Shown here piece after piece: positions 9,901 through 17,208 of a DNA stretch of 64,000 bases. Origin of the DNA: Streptomyces sp. Alt3 (GTDB lineage Bacteria; Actinomycetota; Actinomycetes; Streptomycetales; Streptomycetaceae); assembly GCF_030719215.1 (NCBI RefSeq), contig NZ_CP120983.1:6200001-6264000 (forward strand), given 5' to 3'. Every line of letters begins with the position of its first letter. The stretch's first letter is position 1. The notes beneath the pieces were generated by a model. It was not told where the DNA came from and made no database searches. It saw only the letters and a program-made list of their open reading frames with translations. A program made the translations under genes and the position numbers.

Positions 9901-10504
9901 CGAGATGCTCGGCCTGTACGTCTCCGACCACCCGCTCTTCGGTCTGGAGCACGTCCTGTCCGACAAGTCGGACGCGGCGATCTCGCAGCTCACCGGCGGC
10001 GAGCACTCCGACGGCGCGATCGTCACCGTGGGCGGCATCATCTCCGGCCTCCAGCGCAAGATGACCAAGCAGGGCAACGCCTGGGCCATCGCCACCGTGG
10101 AGGACCTGGCGGGCTCCATCGAGTGCATGTTCTTCCCCGCGACCTACCAGCTGGTCTCCACCCAGCTCGTCGAGGACACCGTCGTCTTCGTCAAGGGACG
10201 CCTCGACAAGCGCGAGGACGTGCCGCGCCTGGTCGCCATGGAGATGCAGGTCCCCGACATCTCGAACGCCGGGTCCAACGCGCCCGTCGTCCTGACCATC
10301 CCCACGGTCAGGGTCACCCCGCCCATGGTCAGCAGGCTCGGCGAGGTCCTCAGCCACCACCGCGGCGACACCGAGGTGCGCATCAGGCTCCAGGGCCCCC
10401 GCAAGACCACCGTGCTCCGGCTGGACCGGCACCGCGTCAAGCCGGACCCCGCCCTCTTCGGTGACCTCAAGGTGCTGCTCGGCCCGTCCTGCCTGGCAGG
10501 CTGA
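6965..10504 (+). CDS. dnaE: DNA polymerase III alpha subunit
   Basis: Catalytic subunit of the replicative DNA polymerase, 1179 residues, the usual length of actinobacterial DnaE1. The N-terminal PHP domain shows HLHVHTQYSLLDGA and AMTDHGN. The palm carries PDVDIDFDERR with the catalytic aspartates at about 417 and 419, preceded by GPGRGSAAGS. A C-terminal OB-fold is visible around residues 1015-1060 (GGIISGLQRKMTKQG). The GTG start is preceded by GGAGG with 9-nt spacing. It is monocistronic by its context: a strong hairpin follows the stop. A TAGACT hexamer at 6853-6858 is a possible -10 element, without a convincing -35. Confidence 0.98.
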   Translation: MSKPPFTHLHVHTQYSLLDGAARLKDMFEACNDMGMSHIAMTDHGNLHGAYDFFHSAKKAGVTPIIGIEAYVAPESRKHKRKVQWGQPHQKRDDVSGSGGYTHKTIWAANSTGLHNLFKLSSDAYAEGWLQKWPRMDKETISQWSEGLIASTGCPSGEVQTRLRLGQFDEAVQAASDYKDIFGEGRYFLELMDHGIEIERRVRDGLLEIGRKLDIPPLVTNDSHYTYANEATAHDALLCIQTGKNLSDPDRFRFDGTGYYLKTTDEMYGVDSSDAWQEGCANTLLVAQQIDTTGMFEKRDLMPKFDIPEGFTEITWFQEEVRVGMGRRYPGGVPEDRQKQAEYEMDIIIQMGFPGYFLVVADFIMWAKNNGIAVGPGRGSAAGSIVAYAMGITDLDPITHGLIFERFLNPERVSMPDVDIDFDERRRVEVIRYVTEKYGADKVAMIGTYGKIKAKNAIKDSARVLGYPYAMGDRLTKAMPADVLGKGIDLNGITDPKHPRYSEAGEIRGMYENEPDVQKVIDTAKGVEGLVRQMGVHAAGVIMSSEPIVDHAPIWVRHTDGVTITQWDYPQCESLGLLKMDFLGLRNLTIMDDAIKMVKANKGVDLEMLSLPLDDPKTYELLCRGDTLGVFQFDGGPMRSLLRQMQPDNFEDISAVSALYRPGPMGMNSHTNYAERKNARQEITPIHPELEEPLKEVLGLTYGLIVYQEQVQKAAQIVAGYSLGEADILRRVMGKKKADELAKNFVLFEAGAKKNGFSDAAIKALWDVLVPFAGYAFNKAHSSAYGLVTYWTAYLKANYPAEYMAALLTSVKDDKDKSAVYLNECRRMGIKVLPPNVNESEPNFAAQGDDVILFGLTAVRNVGTNVVDSIIRCRKAKGKYSTFPDFLDKVEAVVCNKRTVESLIKAGAFDEMGHTRKGLVAHHEPMIDNVVQVKRKEAEGQFDLFGGMGDESSDEPGFGLDVEFSDIEWEKSYLLAQEREMLGLYVSDHPLFGLEHVLSDKSDAAISQLTGGEHSDGAIVTVGGIISGLQRKMTKQGNAWAIATVEDLAGSIECMFFPATYQLVSTQLVEDTVVFVKGRLDKREDVPRLVAMEMQVPDISNAGSNAPVVLTIPTVRVTPPMVSRLGEVLSHHRGDTEVRIRLQGPRKTTVLRLDRHRVKPDPALFGDLKVLLGPSCLAG

Positions 10505-10523
10505 CCCCCGGACCCGGACCCGC

Positions 10524-10561
10524 GAGAGGGGCGCCCCGCCGATCGGCGGGGCGCCCCTCTC
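10524..10561. terminator. Strong hairpin terminator after dnaE
   Basis: A perfect inverted repeat with 17-bp arms beginning GAGAGGGGCGCCCC and a GATC loop, 19 bp after the dnaE stop. It lies between convergent genes and probably ends both dnaE and the 59-residue gene opposite. Confidence 0.9.
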
Positions 10562-10583
10562 GGCCTGTCGGCCGTGCGAACCG

Positions 10584-10763
10584 TCAGTTGTGGCCGAAGC
10601 GCTTCTGGTGCTTGCGCGCGACGTCGGCCGGGCTGCCCTGGGCCTGCGACTGCGACTGCGTCTGCGACTCGTACGCCGTCGACTTGGCCTCCTCCGCGCC
10701 ACGCTCCGCGGCGGATGCGCGGTCGTGCTGGCTGCCCTGCTTGCGGTTCTTGTTCTTCGCCAT
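10584..10763 (-). CDS. Small Gln/Ser-rich conserved protein, 59 aa
   Basis: A short gene with a clear ribosome-binding site (AGGAGG, 7 nt before the ATG) and a stop just before the dnaE hairpin. The product is hydrophilic: a basic start MAKNKNRKQGSQ, an Ala/Glu-rich middle, a low-complexity patch SQTQSQSQAQGS and a basic end KHQKRFGHN. It has no membrane segment and no domain I recognise. The SQSQ stretch reflects a short repeat of the CTGCGACTGCGA type in the DNA. Similar short proteins are common in Streptomyces genomes, but I know of no function. It is divergent from the NYN-domain gene across an AT-richer promoter region. Confidence 0.75.
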   Translation of the reverse strand: MAKNKNRKQGSQHDRASAAERGAEEAKSTAYESQTQSQSQAQGSPADVARKHQKRFGHN

Positions 10764-11023
10764 CGTGATGCCTCCTGTGGGAGATCTGGGGGTCCAGAAC
10801 CGCTGTCAGACTCACATATCACCATAAAGGCCGCATGTTGGATCATTACCGAGTGTAGTAGGCGAGGTATCATGCGCGGTTTCCTGATCCGCCACGCCGA
10901 TGATCGAGTTCCGGACCTTAAGGCCGGTGCCGTCGGGCAGACTCGAAGGAAACCCTGAGTGAGCGAACCCCGGGTCGGCGGACCCACCCCCCATGTCCGG
11001 GCCCGCCGGTCCGCCGCCGAATT
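10764..11023. promoter_or_regulatory. Divergent promoter region between the 59-aa gene and the NYN gene
   Basis: This stretch is clearly richer in A+T than its surroundings around 10810-10880 (ACTCACATATCACCATAAAG, TTGGATCATTACC, GTAGTAGGCGAGGTATC). It separates two divergent genes, so it should hold both promoters, but I could not fix -10/-35 pairs with confidence. A short open frame from the GTG at 10959 has a GAAGGAAA in front of it but lacks coding character beyond 25 codons. Confidence 0.45.
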
Positions 11024-11040
11024 GGAAGAGGGTGGAACGC

Positions 11041-12294
11041 GTGGACCGTTGCGTCGTCCTGGTGGACGCCGGCTACTTGCTGGGCGCAGCCGCGAGCCTG
11101 CTGGCCGGAGAGCCCGCCCGTTCCCGCATCACCGTCGACCACGCCGCCCTGATCCAGGGCCTGCGCGAGCGCGCCGAGGCCGACACGGAACAGCCCCTGC
11201 TGCGCATCTACTGGTTCGACGGCGCCCCCGACCGCGTACCGCAGCCCGAGCACCGCAGGCTGCGGGTCATGCCGCGGGTGACCGTCCGGCTGGGCGCCCT
11301 CACCCGCAGTGACGGGCGGTGGGCCCAGAAGGGCGTCGACGCCGCCATGCACGCCGAGCTGACCGAACTGGCAAGGAACCGGGCCTGCTCGGACGTGGTG
11401 CTCGTGACCGGCGACGGCGATCTTCTGCCCGGCCTCATGTCCGCCAAGGAACACGGCGTCGCCGTCCACCTGTGGGCCGTCCAGGCCGCCGACGGCGACT
11501 ACAACCAGTCCGAGGACCTGGTCGCCGAGGCCGACGAGCGACGGGTGCTCGACCGCGCCTGGATCACCAAGGCCGTACGGGCCAAGGACACGGGCGGTGT
11601 GTGCCCGCCCCCGCCGGTCCCGCGCCCCGAGATCGCCGCGATCCTCTCCGCGCCGCTGCCCGAGGCCGCCCTCGCCGCCTCCGCCGAGCGGGCGTCGGAG
11701 GCGCAGGCCGCGGCAGCCCGCAACGGCACCACCGTCCCGCCGGCCGGCGAGGCCGCCGCCCACCCGCAGCCGGGGCCCGGCCACAAGGGCGTGCCCACCC
11801 CCAAGGACCTGGCGAGCCTGCGCGCGCCCGGGACACAGACCGCGCAGCACCCCGTCCCGCAGCCCGTCGGCAACGCGACCCTGCGCTGGTCGTCCGACAA
11901 GGGCTGGGTGGAGCGCCAGGGCCCCCTCGGCGAGCCGGCCGAGACCGCTTCCCTACCGACCCTCGCCCAGCTCACCAGCGCCGAACAGCGCTGGGCCGAC
12001 CGGGAGGAGGACATCACCACCGTCGGCGGTGACCCCTTCGAGGTCGGCCAGGTCTTCGCCCGGCGTTGGATGGAACGGCTTCCGGAGACGGTCCACCTGC
12101 AGAAACTGTCCACGATGTACCCCCGCATCCCGCACCGCATCGACGGCGAACTCCTCAGGTACGCGGCACGCTTCGGGCTGCTCGCGCACAAGGACGACCA
12201 GATCGACGAGCACGACCGCTATGCCATCCGGGCGGGGTTCTGGCGTGAGATCGACGTACGGGCCGCCGCCGAGCACGCCCCCGCGGGGGAGTGA
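11041..12294 (+). CDS. NYN-domain (PIN-like) protein
   Basis: 417 residues. The N-terminal half is a NYN/PIN-like nuclease domain with the expected acidic residues: VVLVDAGYLLG at the start, QKGVDAAMHAEL near 100 and VLVTGDGDLLPGL near 120. NYN domains are Mg-dependent RNases in other systems. A Pro/Ala-rich linker (about 190-270) leads to a C-terminal alpha-helical segment (LPETVHLQKLSTMYPRIPH, then GELLRYAARFGLL), which could be a winged-helix or OST-HTH-like RNA-binding module. The GTG at 11041 was chosen because GGAAGAGG lies 9 nt upstream; an ATG at 10993 in frame would add 16 residues but has no ribosome-binding site. The target RNA is unknown. Confidence 0.85.
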   Translation: MDRCVVLVDAGYLLGAAASLLAGEPARSRITVDHAALIQGLRERAEADTEQPLLRIYWFDGAPDRVPQPEHRRLRVMPRVTVRLGALTRSDGRWAQKGVDAAMHAELTELARNRACSDVVLVTGDGDLLPGLMSAKEHGVAVHLWAVQAADGDYNQSEDLVAEADERRVLDRAWITKAVRAKDTGGVCPPPPVPRPEIAAILSAPLPEAALAASAERASEAQAAAARNGTTVPPAGEAAAHPQPGPGHKGVPTPKDLASLRAPGTQTAQHPVPQPVGNATLRWSSDKGWVERQGPLGEPAETASLPTLAQLTSAEQRWADREEDITTVGGDPFEVGQVFARRWMERLPETVHLQKLSTMYPRIPHRIDGELLRYAARFGLLAHKDDQIDEHDRYAIRAGFWREIDVRAAAEHAPAGE

Positions 12295-12344
12295 GCGGGG
12301 CCGCACTGCGCTGCCCCGGACGCAATACGGGGCATCCGACCCCG

Positions 12345-12350
12345 TAGTCT
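12345..12350 (+). promoter_or_regulatory. -10 hexamer TAGTCT of a leaderless ABC-transporter mRNA
   Basis: TAGTCT fits the TANNNT consensus and ends 8 nt before the GTG at 12359. There is no Shine-Dalgarno in the interval, so transcription probably starts at the start codon itself. Confidence 0.5.
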
Positions 12351-12358
12351 CGTACCTC

Positions 12359-13396
12359 GTGAGTACGGGCACAGCACAGGCGACGGGCGCAGCACAGGCG
12401 GAGACCGGCACCGTGTGCGCGGTGCGTGACCTGGTCAAGACCTACCCCGCCGTGCGCGGCCGACGCGGCCGCCCCGCCACCCCCGAGGTGCGCGCCACCG
12501 ACGGCGTCCGCCTCGACGTCCGGCGCGGAGAGATCTTCGGACTGCTCGGACCCAACGGCGCGGGCAAGTCCACCCTGGTACGCCAGCTGACCGGCCTGAT
12601 GCGTCCCGACTCCGGAACCGTCGAGGTGCTGGGACACGACCTCGTGCGCCACCCCGAGCGGGCCTCGCGGCTCATCGGCTACCTCGGCCAGGAATCCACC
12701 GCTCTCGACGAACTCACCGTGTCGCTCGCCGCGGAGACCACCGGGCGCCTCAGAGGTATGCCGGTACGGGAGGCCCGCGCCGCCCGTGACGACGTGCTGG
12801 ACGAGCTCGGGCTCACCGGGCTCGCCGGGCGTCCGCTCAAGAAACTGTCCGGAGGGCAGCGCCGGCTCGCCTGCTTCGCCGCGACGCTGGTCGGTGAACG
12901 CCCCGTCCTGGTGCTGGACGAGCCGACGACCGGAATGGATCCCGTCGCCCGGCGCTCCGTCTGGTCCGCCGTCGACCGGCGGCGGGCCGAACACGGGGCG
13001 ACCGTGCTGCTCGTGACCCACAACGTCATCGAGGCGGAGACGGTCCTGGACCGGGTGGCCGTCATGGAGGGCGGCAGGGTGATCGCCTGCGACACCCCGG
13101 CCGGGCTCAAGGAACAGGTGGCCGGCGAGGTGCGGGTCGAGCTGGTGTGGCGCGAGCGGGCACCGCTGGACGTCCCTGAGGTGGCCGCGCTCCGCGGGTC
13201 CGCGCAGGAATCGGGGCGCAGGTGGGTCCTGCGCCTCGGACCCGACGAGGCGCGGGCCGCCGTGGCCGCGGTGACCGGCGGGGCGGCCTTCTCCTCGCTC
13301 GACGACTTCACGCTGGCCACACCCAGCCTGGAGGACGTCTACCTGGCGCTCGGCGGCGACGCGGCCAGGGCCACCGAGGGACTGGTGAAGGCGTGA
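12359..13396 (+). CDS. ABC transporter ATP-binding protein
   Basis: 345-residue nucleotide-binding subunit of an ABC-2 type exporter. Walker A LLGPNGAGKSTL (near residue 65), the signature LSGGQRRL, Walker B VLVLDEPTTGMDP and the switch histidine in VTHNVIEAE are all intact, so it should hydrolyse ATP. The C-terminal about 110 residues are the extra domain of drug- and lipid-exporter ATPases (DrrA/CcmA-like). The GTG start has a TAGTCT hexamer 8 nt upstream and no Shine-Dalgarno; the alternative downstream GTG (codon 19) also lacks one. The permease gene follows after 55 bp. The cargo is unknown. Confidence 0.92.
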   Translation: MSTGTAQATGAAQAETGTVCAVRDLVKTYPAVRGRRGRPATPEVRATDGVRLDVRRGEIFGLLGPNGAGKSTLVRQLTGLMRPDSGTVEVLGHDLVRHPERASRLIGYLGQESTALDELTVSLAAETTGRLRGMPVREARAARDDVLDELGLTGLAGRPLKKLSGGQRRLACFAATLVGERPVLVLDEPTTGMDPVARRSVWSAVDRRRAEHGATVLLVTHNVIEAETVLDRVAVMEGGRVIACDTPAGLKEQVAGEVRVELVWRERAPLDVPEVAALRGSAQESGRRWVLRLGPDEARAAVAAVTGGAAFSSLDDFTLATPSLEDVYLALGGDAARATEGLVKA

Positions 13397-13451
13397 TCAG
13401 GACGGTGAACGTGTCGGGACACGTGTCGGAGACGAACGGGAGCACGGCCAG

Positions 13452-14300
13452 GTGACGAGCATCGTTCCCACGGAGTCCGCGAAGACGGCGCCGAAGGGCC
13501 GGGCCCCGGGCCCGGACGCAGCCGTACGGCACGCCCGCACCACCCCCGCGGCGCTCGCGCCGAGGGCCGGGCTGCTGCCGTCGCTGGCCGCCGTGTACCG
13601 GGCGCAGCTGTCGCGGGCACGGGTCGCGCGGATCCCGCTGCTGTTCGTCGCGACGTTCCAGTCCGTCGGGATCATGGTGCTGATGCGCGGGGTCGTCGAC
13701 GGCGGCTCGGAGGCGCGGGCCGTGGTGGCCGGTTCCAGCGTGCTGGTCGTGGCGTTCGTCGCGCTCAACCTGCTCGCCCAGTACTTCGGCCAGCTCCGGG
13801 CGGGCGGCGGGCTCGACCACTACGCGACGCTGCCGGTGCCGCCGGCCGCGGTGGTACTGGGGGCGGCGGGAGCGTACGCCTCGTTCACCGTGCCCGGCAC
13901 GATCGTCACGGCGGTGGCCGGAAGCGCGCTGTTCGGACTTCCGATGACGCACCTGTGGGTGCTCGTCGCCGTCATCCCGCTCTCCGGAGCCGCGCTCTCC
14001 GGACTGGGGGCCGCCCTGGGGCTGCTGGCGCCACGGCCGGAGCTGGCGACGCTGCTCGGGCAGCTGGGCATGTCGGCCGCGCTGCTGCTGGGCGTGCTGC
14101 CCGCCGAGCGGCTCCCCGGGCCCGTCGGTTGGGCACGCGACCTCCTTCCCTCGACCTACGGCGTCGAGGCGCTGTCCCGGTCCTTCGACGCCCACCCCGA
14201 CTGGGCGGTCGTCGCCCTCGACCTCGCGGTGTGCGCGGCGGTCGGTGTGCTCTCGCTGGCCGTGGCCACCTGGGCGTACCGGCGTGCGGCGGTCCGGTGA
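13452..14300 (+). CDS. ABC-2 type transporter permease
   Basis: 282-residue membrane subunit that pairs with the ATPase just upstream. The first 40 residues are polar and Ala/Pro-rich (cytoplasmic), then about six hydrophobic segments follow (for example VLVVAFVALNLLAQYF and GMSAALLLGVL). A short polar loop DLLPSTYGVEALSRSF before the last helix is typical of ABC-2 exporters. The GTG start has GGGAG about 12 nt upstream. The two genes form a complete exporter. The cargo could be a drug or lipid; nothing nearby decides it. Confidence 0.88.
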   Translation: MTSIVPTESAKTAPKGRAPGPDAAVRHARTTPAALAPRAGLLPSLAAVYRAQLSRARVARIPLLFVATFQSVGIMVLMRGVVDGGSEARAVVAGSSVLVVAFVALNLLAQYFGQLRAGGGLDHYATLPVPPAAVVLGAAGAYASFTVPGTIVTAVAGSALFGLPMTHLWVLVAVIPLSGAALSGLGAALGLLAPRPELATLLGQLGMSAALLLGVLPAERLPGPVGWARDLLPSTYGVEALSRSFDAHPDWAVVALDLAVCAAVGVLSLAVATWAYRRAAVR

Positions 14301-14322
14301 GGCAGTGATCGCGGCGGCCTGG

Positions 14323-14328
14323 CACGAT
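14323..14328 (+). promoter_or_regulatory. -10 hexamer CACGAT of a leaderless mRNA
   Basis: CACGAT ends 6 nt before the GTG at 14335, and no ribosome-binding site is present between them. The same N6 spacing is seen before hisD, hisI, the DUF2752 gene and one ADP-ribosylglycohydrolase gene. Confidence 0.45.
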
Positions 14329-14334
14329 GGCACC

Positions 14335-15135
14335 GTGACCGCACCGTTGACGCCGCCGCACCAGCCCCAGCCGAACGACCCGTGGCAGGCCCCGCCGTCC
14401 GGGTCGCACGTCCTGCCCGGCAAGGACCACCCGGACGCGCAGGAGCGGCGTACGGAGCTCCGGCAGGGCGCGCTGATCGCCGCGGTCCTGACGGTCGCGG
14501 GGGTCGCCCTCGGGCTCCTCTGGCTGTGGCTGGCGCCGCGCGTACCGCTCGTCTCCGACGACGCCGCCGTGTTCCTGGAGAACAGCGAGGGCGAGGAGGC
14601 CATCGGTGCCGACGGCACCTTCGTGCTGCTGGCACTCGCCTTCGGCCTCGTCTCGGCTGTCGCGGTCTTCCTCCTCCGTCGTCGCGGCGGCATCCCGCTG
14701 GTGGTGGGCCTCGCCCTGGGCGGGCTGCTCGGCTCGCTGCTGGCGTGGGGGCTCGGTATCTGGCTGGGGCCGACGTCCGACGTGGTGGCCCACGCCAAGG
14801 AGGTCGGCAAGGGTGTCACCTTCGACGCGCCGCTGGAGCTGCACGCGGTCGGGGCGGCGGTGCTGGCCTGGCCCATCGCGGCGATGATCGTCCACCTGGG
14901 GCTGACGGCCCTGTTCGGGCCGCGCGATCCCGAGCCGGAATGGGGCTTCCCCTACGGTGCGCAGGACGCGGGGCCCGGCGGCGCGTACGGGCAGACGTCC
15001 GGGGGAGCAGCCGAGAGCCCGGCGCCCGATCCCGTCGAGAGCCCTGCTCCCGGTTCAGCCGGGAGTCAGGCGCCCGGCCGTGCCGAGGGGCCCGAGGACG
15101 GGCCGGCGGACGGGACCGGCCGGGGCCGGGCGTAG
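14335..15135 (+). CDS. DUF2567-like membrane protein
   Basis: 266 residues. A Pro-rich cytoplasmic start is followed by four hydrophobic segments: ALIAAVLTVAGVALGLLWLW, a second near 95 (FVLLALAFGLVSAVAVFLL), a third near 120 and a fourth near 175. The tail from about 205 onward is a low-complexity Pro/Gly/Glu-rich stretch with repeated ESPAPxxxESPAPG elements. This is the layout of the actinobacterial DUF2567 family, whose function is unknown. It has no ribosome-binding site and appears leaderless. Confidence 0.7.
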   Translation: MTAPLTPPHQPQPNDPWQAPPSGSHVLPGKDHPDAQERRTELRQGALIAAVLTVAGVALGLLWLWLAPRVPLVSDDAAVFLENSEGEEAIGADGTFVLLALAFGLVSAVAVFLLRRRGGIPLVVGLALGGLLGSLLAWGLGIWLGPTSDVVAHAKEVGKGVTFDAPLELHAVGAAVLAWPIAAMIVHLGLTALFGPRDPEPEWGFPYGAQDAGPGGAYGQTSGGAAESPAPDPVESPAPGSAGSQAPGRAEGPEDGPADGTGRGRA

Positions 15136-15254
15136 CGTCCTTCCGCGGACCCGTCGGTCTCCGCCGCCGGTGTCCTCCTGCCGGCTGTCCGTGGTGTGTT
15201 TCCGCAGCGTGGCCATGGGAAGGCGCGTGGATGAGCACCGACGAAAGGACCGAC

Positions 15255-15428
15255 ATGAGTGCCGGAGAGAAGACCAAGGCCAAGACCGAGCAGATCGTCG
15301 GGAAGGCCGTCCGCAAGGTGGCCCACGCGGTGGGTGACGAGACCACCGCGGCCAAGGGCGCGGCGCTGGAGGCCCGGGGCAGGGGACGGGACACCAAGGA
15401 GAAGTCGAAGGACACCTTCAAGCACTGA
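15255..15428 (+). CDS. CsbD-like stress protein, 57 aa
   Basis: Small, highly charged protein: MSAGEKTKAKTEQIVGKAVR, then a Lys/Glu/Ala-rich amphipathic stretch ending KSKDTFKH. This is the composition and order of CsbD-type proteins (general stress, probably helical when bound to a partner). The ATG at 15255 has AAAGGA 5 nt upstream; an in-frame ATG at 15231 with GGAAGG would give 65 residues, and both are plausible. It converges on the TraR/DksA-type gene. Confidence 0.75.
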   Translation: MSAGEKTKAKTEQIVGKAVRKVAHAVGDETTAAKGAALEARGRGRDTKEKSKDTFKH

Positions 15429-15460
15429 GGGACGTGCCCGCGGGCCCGGCGCGGCCAGGA

Positions 15461-15850
15461 TCAGCGGCCCGCGCCCGCGGCGCACCGCACACAGGTCGTC
15501 GCCGCCGGACGCACCTCCAGACGGCCCGGTGGGATCGGCTCACCGCACCGCTCGCAGCGGCCGTAGTCGCCCCGCTCCAGCCGCTCCAGCGCCCGGTCCA
15601 CCTCTGCCAGGTGGTCCCGCGCACGAGCCAGCAGCGAGGCGGTGTGAGCCCGCTCGAAGGCGGTGCTCGATCCCTCCGGGTCGTGCTCGTCGTCGACCGC
15701 CACCAGCGCGTTCGCCTCGACGATCGCGTCGAAATCACTGTGCAGCGCCGCGATACGGGCCTCCGTGTCGCGGCGTTCCGCGTCCAGCCGTTCGCGGGCG
15801 GAGGCGCGGTCGCCCGGCCCGTCGCCTACAGCGGAGAAGAACGCGTTCAC
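15461..15850 (-). CDS. TraR/DksA-type zinc-finger protein
   Basis: 129-residue member of the DksA/TraR family. An N-terminal coiled coil (residues about 15-95, with heptad-like Leu/Ala and many Arg/Glu) leads to the signature ERGDYGRCERCGEPIPPGRLE and a second cysteine pair CVRC, giving a C4 zinc site. Family members bind the RNA polymerase secondary channel. The coiled-coil tip lacks an obvious DxxDxA motif, so it may not act like classical DksA. The ATG start lies 59 bp downstream of the YbaK-like gene, on the same strand. Confidence 0.88.
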   Translation of the reverse strand: MNAFFSAVGDGPGDRASARERLDAERRDTEARIAALHSDFDAIVEANALVAVDDEHDPEGSSTAFERAHTASLLARARDHLAEVDRALERLERGDYGRCERCGEPIPPGRLEVRPAATTCVRCAAGAGR

Positions 15851-15909
15851 CTCTGCGGCAACGGACGTGTCCGCTGCCGCATTCCGTGCGTACCCCGCGT
15901 GGGGCTCCG

Positions 15910-16410
15910 CTAGGCCCGGCCGACCGGGGCCAGGGACGCCTCCGTCAGGGACGCCAGGTCGGAGGGGGAGAGCTCGACCTCCAGCCCGCGACGGCCCGCC
16001 GACACGCAGATCGTGGCGTGGGAACCGGCCGACTCGTCCAGCACCGTACGCAGGCGTCTGCGCTGTCCCAGGGGGGAGATGCCGCCCCTCACGTACCCCG
16101 TGGTGCGCTCGGCCGCCGCCGGGTCCGCCATGGCCGCCCGCTTGCCGCCCACCGCCGAGGCCAGCGCCTTCAGGTCCAGCGATCCCGCGACCGGGACGAC
16201 CGCGACGACCAGCTCGCCGTCGACCTCGGCCACCAGGGTCTTGAACACCCGGTCGGCGGACACCCCGAGCGCCTCGGCCGCCTCCTCGCCGTAGGACGGC
16301 GAGGAGGGGTCGTGGTCGTACGAGTGCACCGTGAACACGGTCCCGGCCGCGGTCAGCGCGACCGTGGCCGGGGTGCCGCCGGACTGCTGCTTCCTGGACT
16401 TCTTCGCCAC
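15910..16410 (-). CDS. Cys-tRNA(Pro)/Cys-tRNA(Cys) deacylase, YbaK/EbsC family
   Basis: 166-residue YbaK-type editing protein that hydrolyses mischarged aminoacyl-tRNA in trans. Family segments: EEAAEALGVSADRVFKTLV with the conserved Lys (near residue 56), then LASAVGGKRAAMAD and RTTGYVRGGISPLGQ with the GGISP loop that lines the active site. Length is normal. The neighbouring Lon-N protein starts upstream on the same strand and ends 16 bp before this ATG, so they may be cotranscribed. Confidence 0.92.
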   Translation of the reverse strand: MAKKSRKQQSGGTPATVALTAAGTVFTVHSYDHDPSSPSYGEEAAEALGVSADRVFKTLVAEVDGELVVAVVPVAGSLDLKALASAVGGKRAAMADPAAAERTTGYVRGGISPLGQRRRLRTVLDESAGSHATICVSAGRRGLEVELSPSDLASLTEASLAPVGRA

Positions 16411-16426
16411 CGGGCAGGTCCTCGGA

Positions 16427-17203
16427 TCAGTTGGGGTGCGTGGGGTCGCGGGTCAGGTCGACCGCGGGCAGCGACGGCAGGTGCCGGATGACGGCGGTCT
16501 CCTTGCGCAGGAGCGCCAGCTCCTCGCGCAGCCGGGTCGCGGTGTCCGGGGCCTGGAGCAGCCGCTGCTTCGACGGGATGTCGAGCACGGCGGCGGCGGC
16601 CACCAGGTACGAGACGACGGAGGGGTCGTCCGGCAGGTCGGCGCCGGTCGTCAGCGAACGCTCGCTCGCACCCGCGAGCCGCTTCTGGTAGCTGCGGAAG
16701 GCGCGCAGCACACCCTCGGCCAGGGCACCCGCCTCGTCCCCGGCCGTGTCGTCGCCCTCGGCGGCCCCGGGGTCCTCGGGCAGTTCCTCGACCTCGGCGG
16801 TCAGGAACGGGCCGCTCGCGTCGACGGAGAGCAGGCGGACCCGGGTGGTGCCGGTCGCCAGGACCTCGTAGCTGCCGTCGGCGCGCTCACGGATCTTCGC
16901 CGCGTCCGCGACGCAGCCGACCCGGTGGAAGGTCTGGACGGGATCCGGGCCGAAGCCGTCGGCAGGGGCCCGTTCGACGGGAGGCGCCGAGGCGACGGTG
17001 TCCGGCATCCCGGTCGCAGTCGGGGCGGTCTCGCGGCCGTCGCGGATCGCGACCACCACGAAGCGGCGCGGCTCGTCCTCGTCGATCTCGAGCAGCTCGC
17101 GCATCATGGCGCGATAACGCTCCTCGAAGACGTTGAGCGGCAGCACGAGGCCGGGGAACAGCACCGCGTTCAGCGGGAAGAGGGGCAGGCGAGCGGTGGT
17201 CAC
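16427..17203 (-). CDS. Lon N-terminal-domain (LON substrate-binding) protein
   Basis: 258-residue stand-alone LON substrate-binding domain protein without the AAA+ or protease domains of Lon. The start TTARLPLFPLNAVLFPG with LPLNVFEERYR and the GCVADAAKIRERADGSY segment are diagnostic. It has a long acidic insertion near residue 150. A GTG at 17203 is the start, because TACGCT lies 8 nt upstream and no Shine-Dalgarno is present (leaderless). The function of these stand-alone proteins is not established. Confidence 0.85.
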   Translation of the reverse strand: MTTARLPLFPLNAVLFPGLVLPLNVFEERYRAMMRELLEIDEDEPRRFVVVAIRDGRETAPTATGMPDTVASAPPVERAPADGFGPDPVQTFHRVGCVADAAKIRERADGSYEVLATGTTRVRLLSVDASGPFLTAEVEELPEDPGAAEGDDTAGDEAGALAEGVLRAFRSYQKRLAGASERSLTTGADLPDDPSVVSYLVAAAAVLDIPSKQRLLQAPDTATRLREELALLRKETAVIRHLPSLPAVDLTRDPTHPN

Positions 17204-17208
17204 AGCGG

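Noticed and set aside
6926..10987. Very long minus-strand open frame opposite dnaE
   Set aside because: It is the antisense of a certain gene and reads as Arg/Gly/Val/His-rich low-complexity sequence; such frames arise from the G/C third-position bias. The same holds for long frames opposite NocE-like, LAL, trpE and gltB genes.
13394..13455. 20-codon frame between the ABC ATPase and permease genes
   Set aside because: It is in the leader of the permease gene with no ribosome-binding site. Too short to support.
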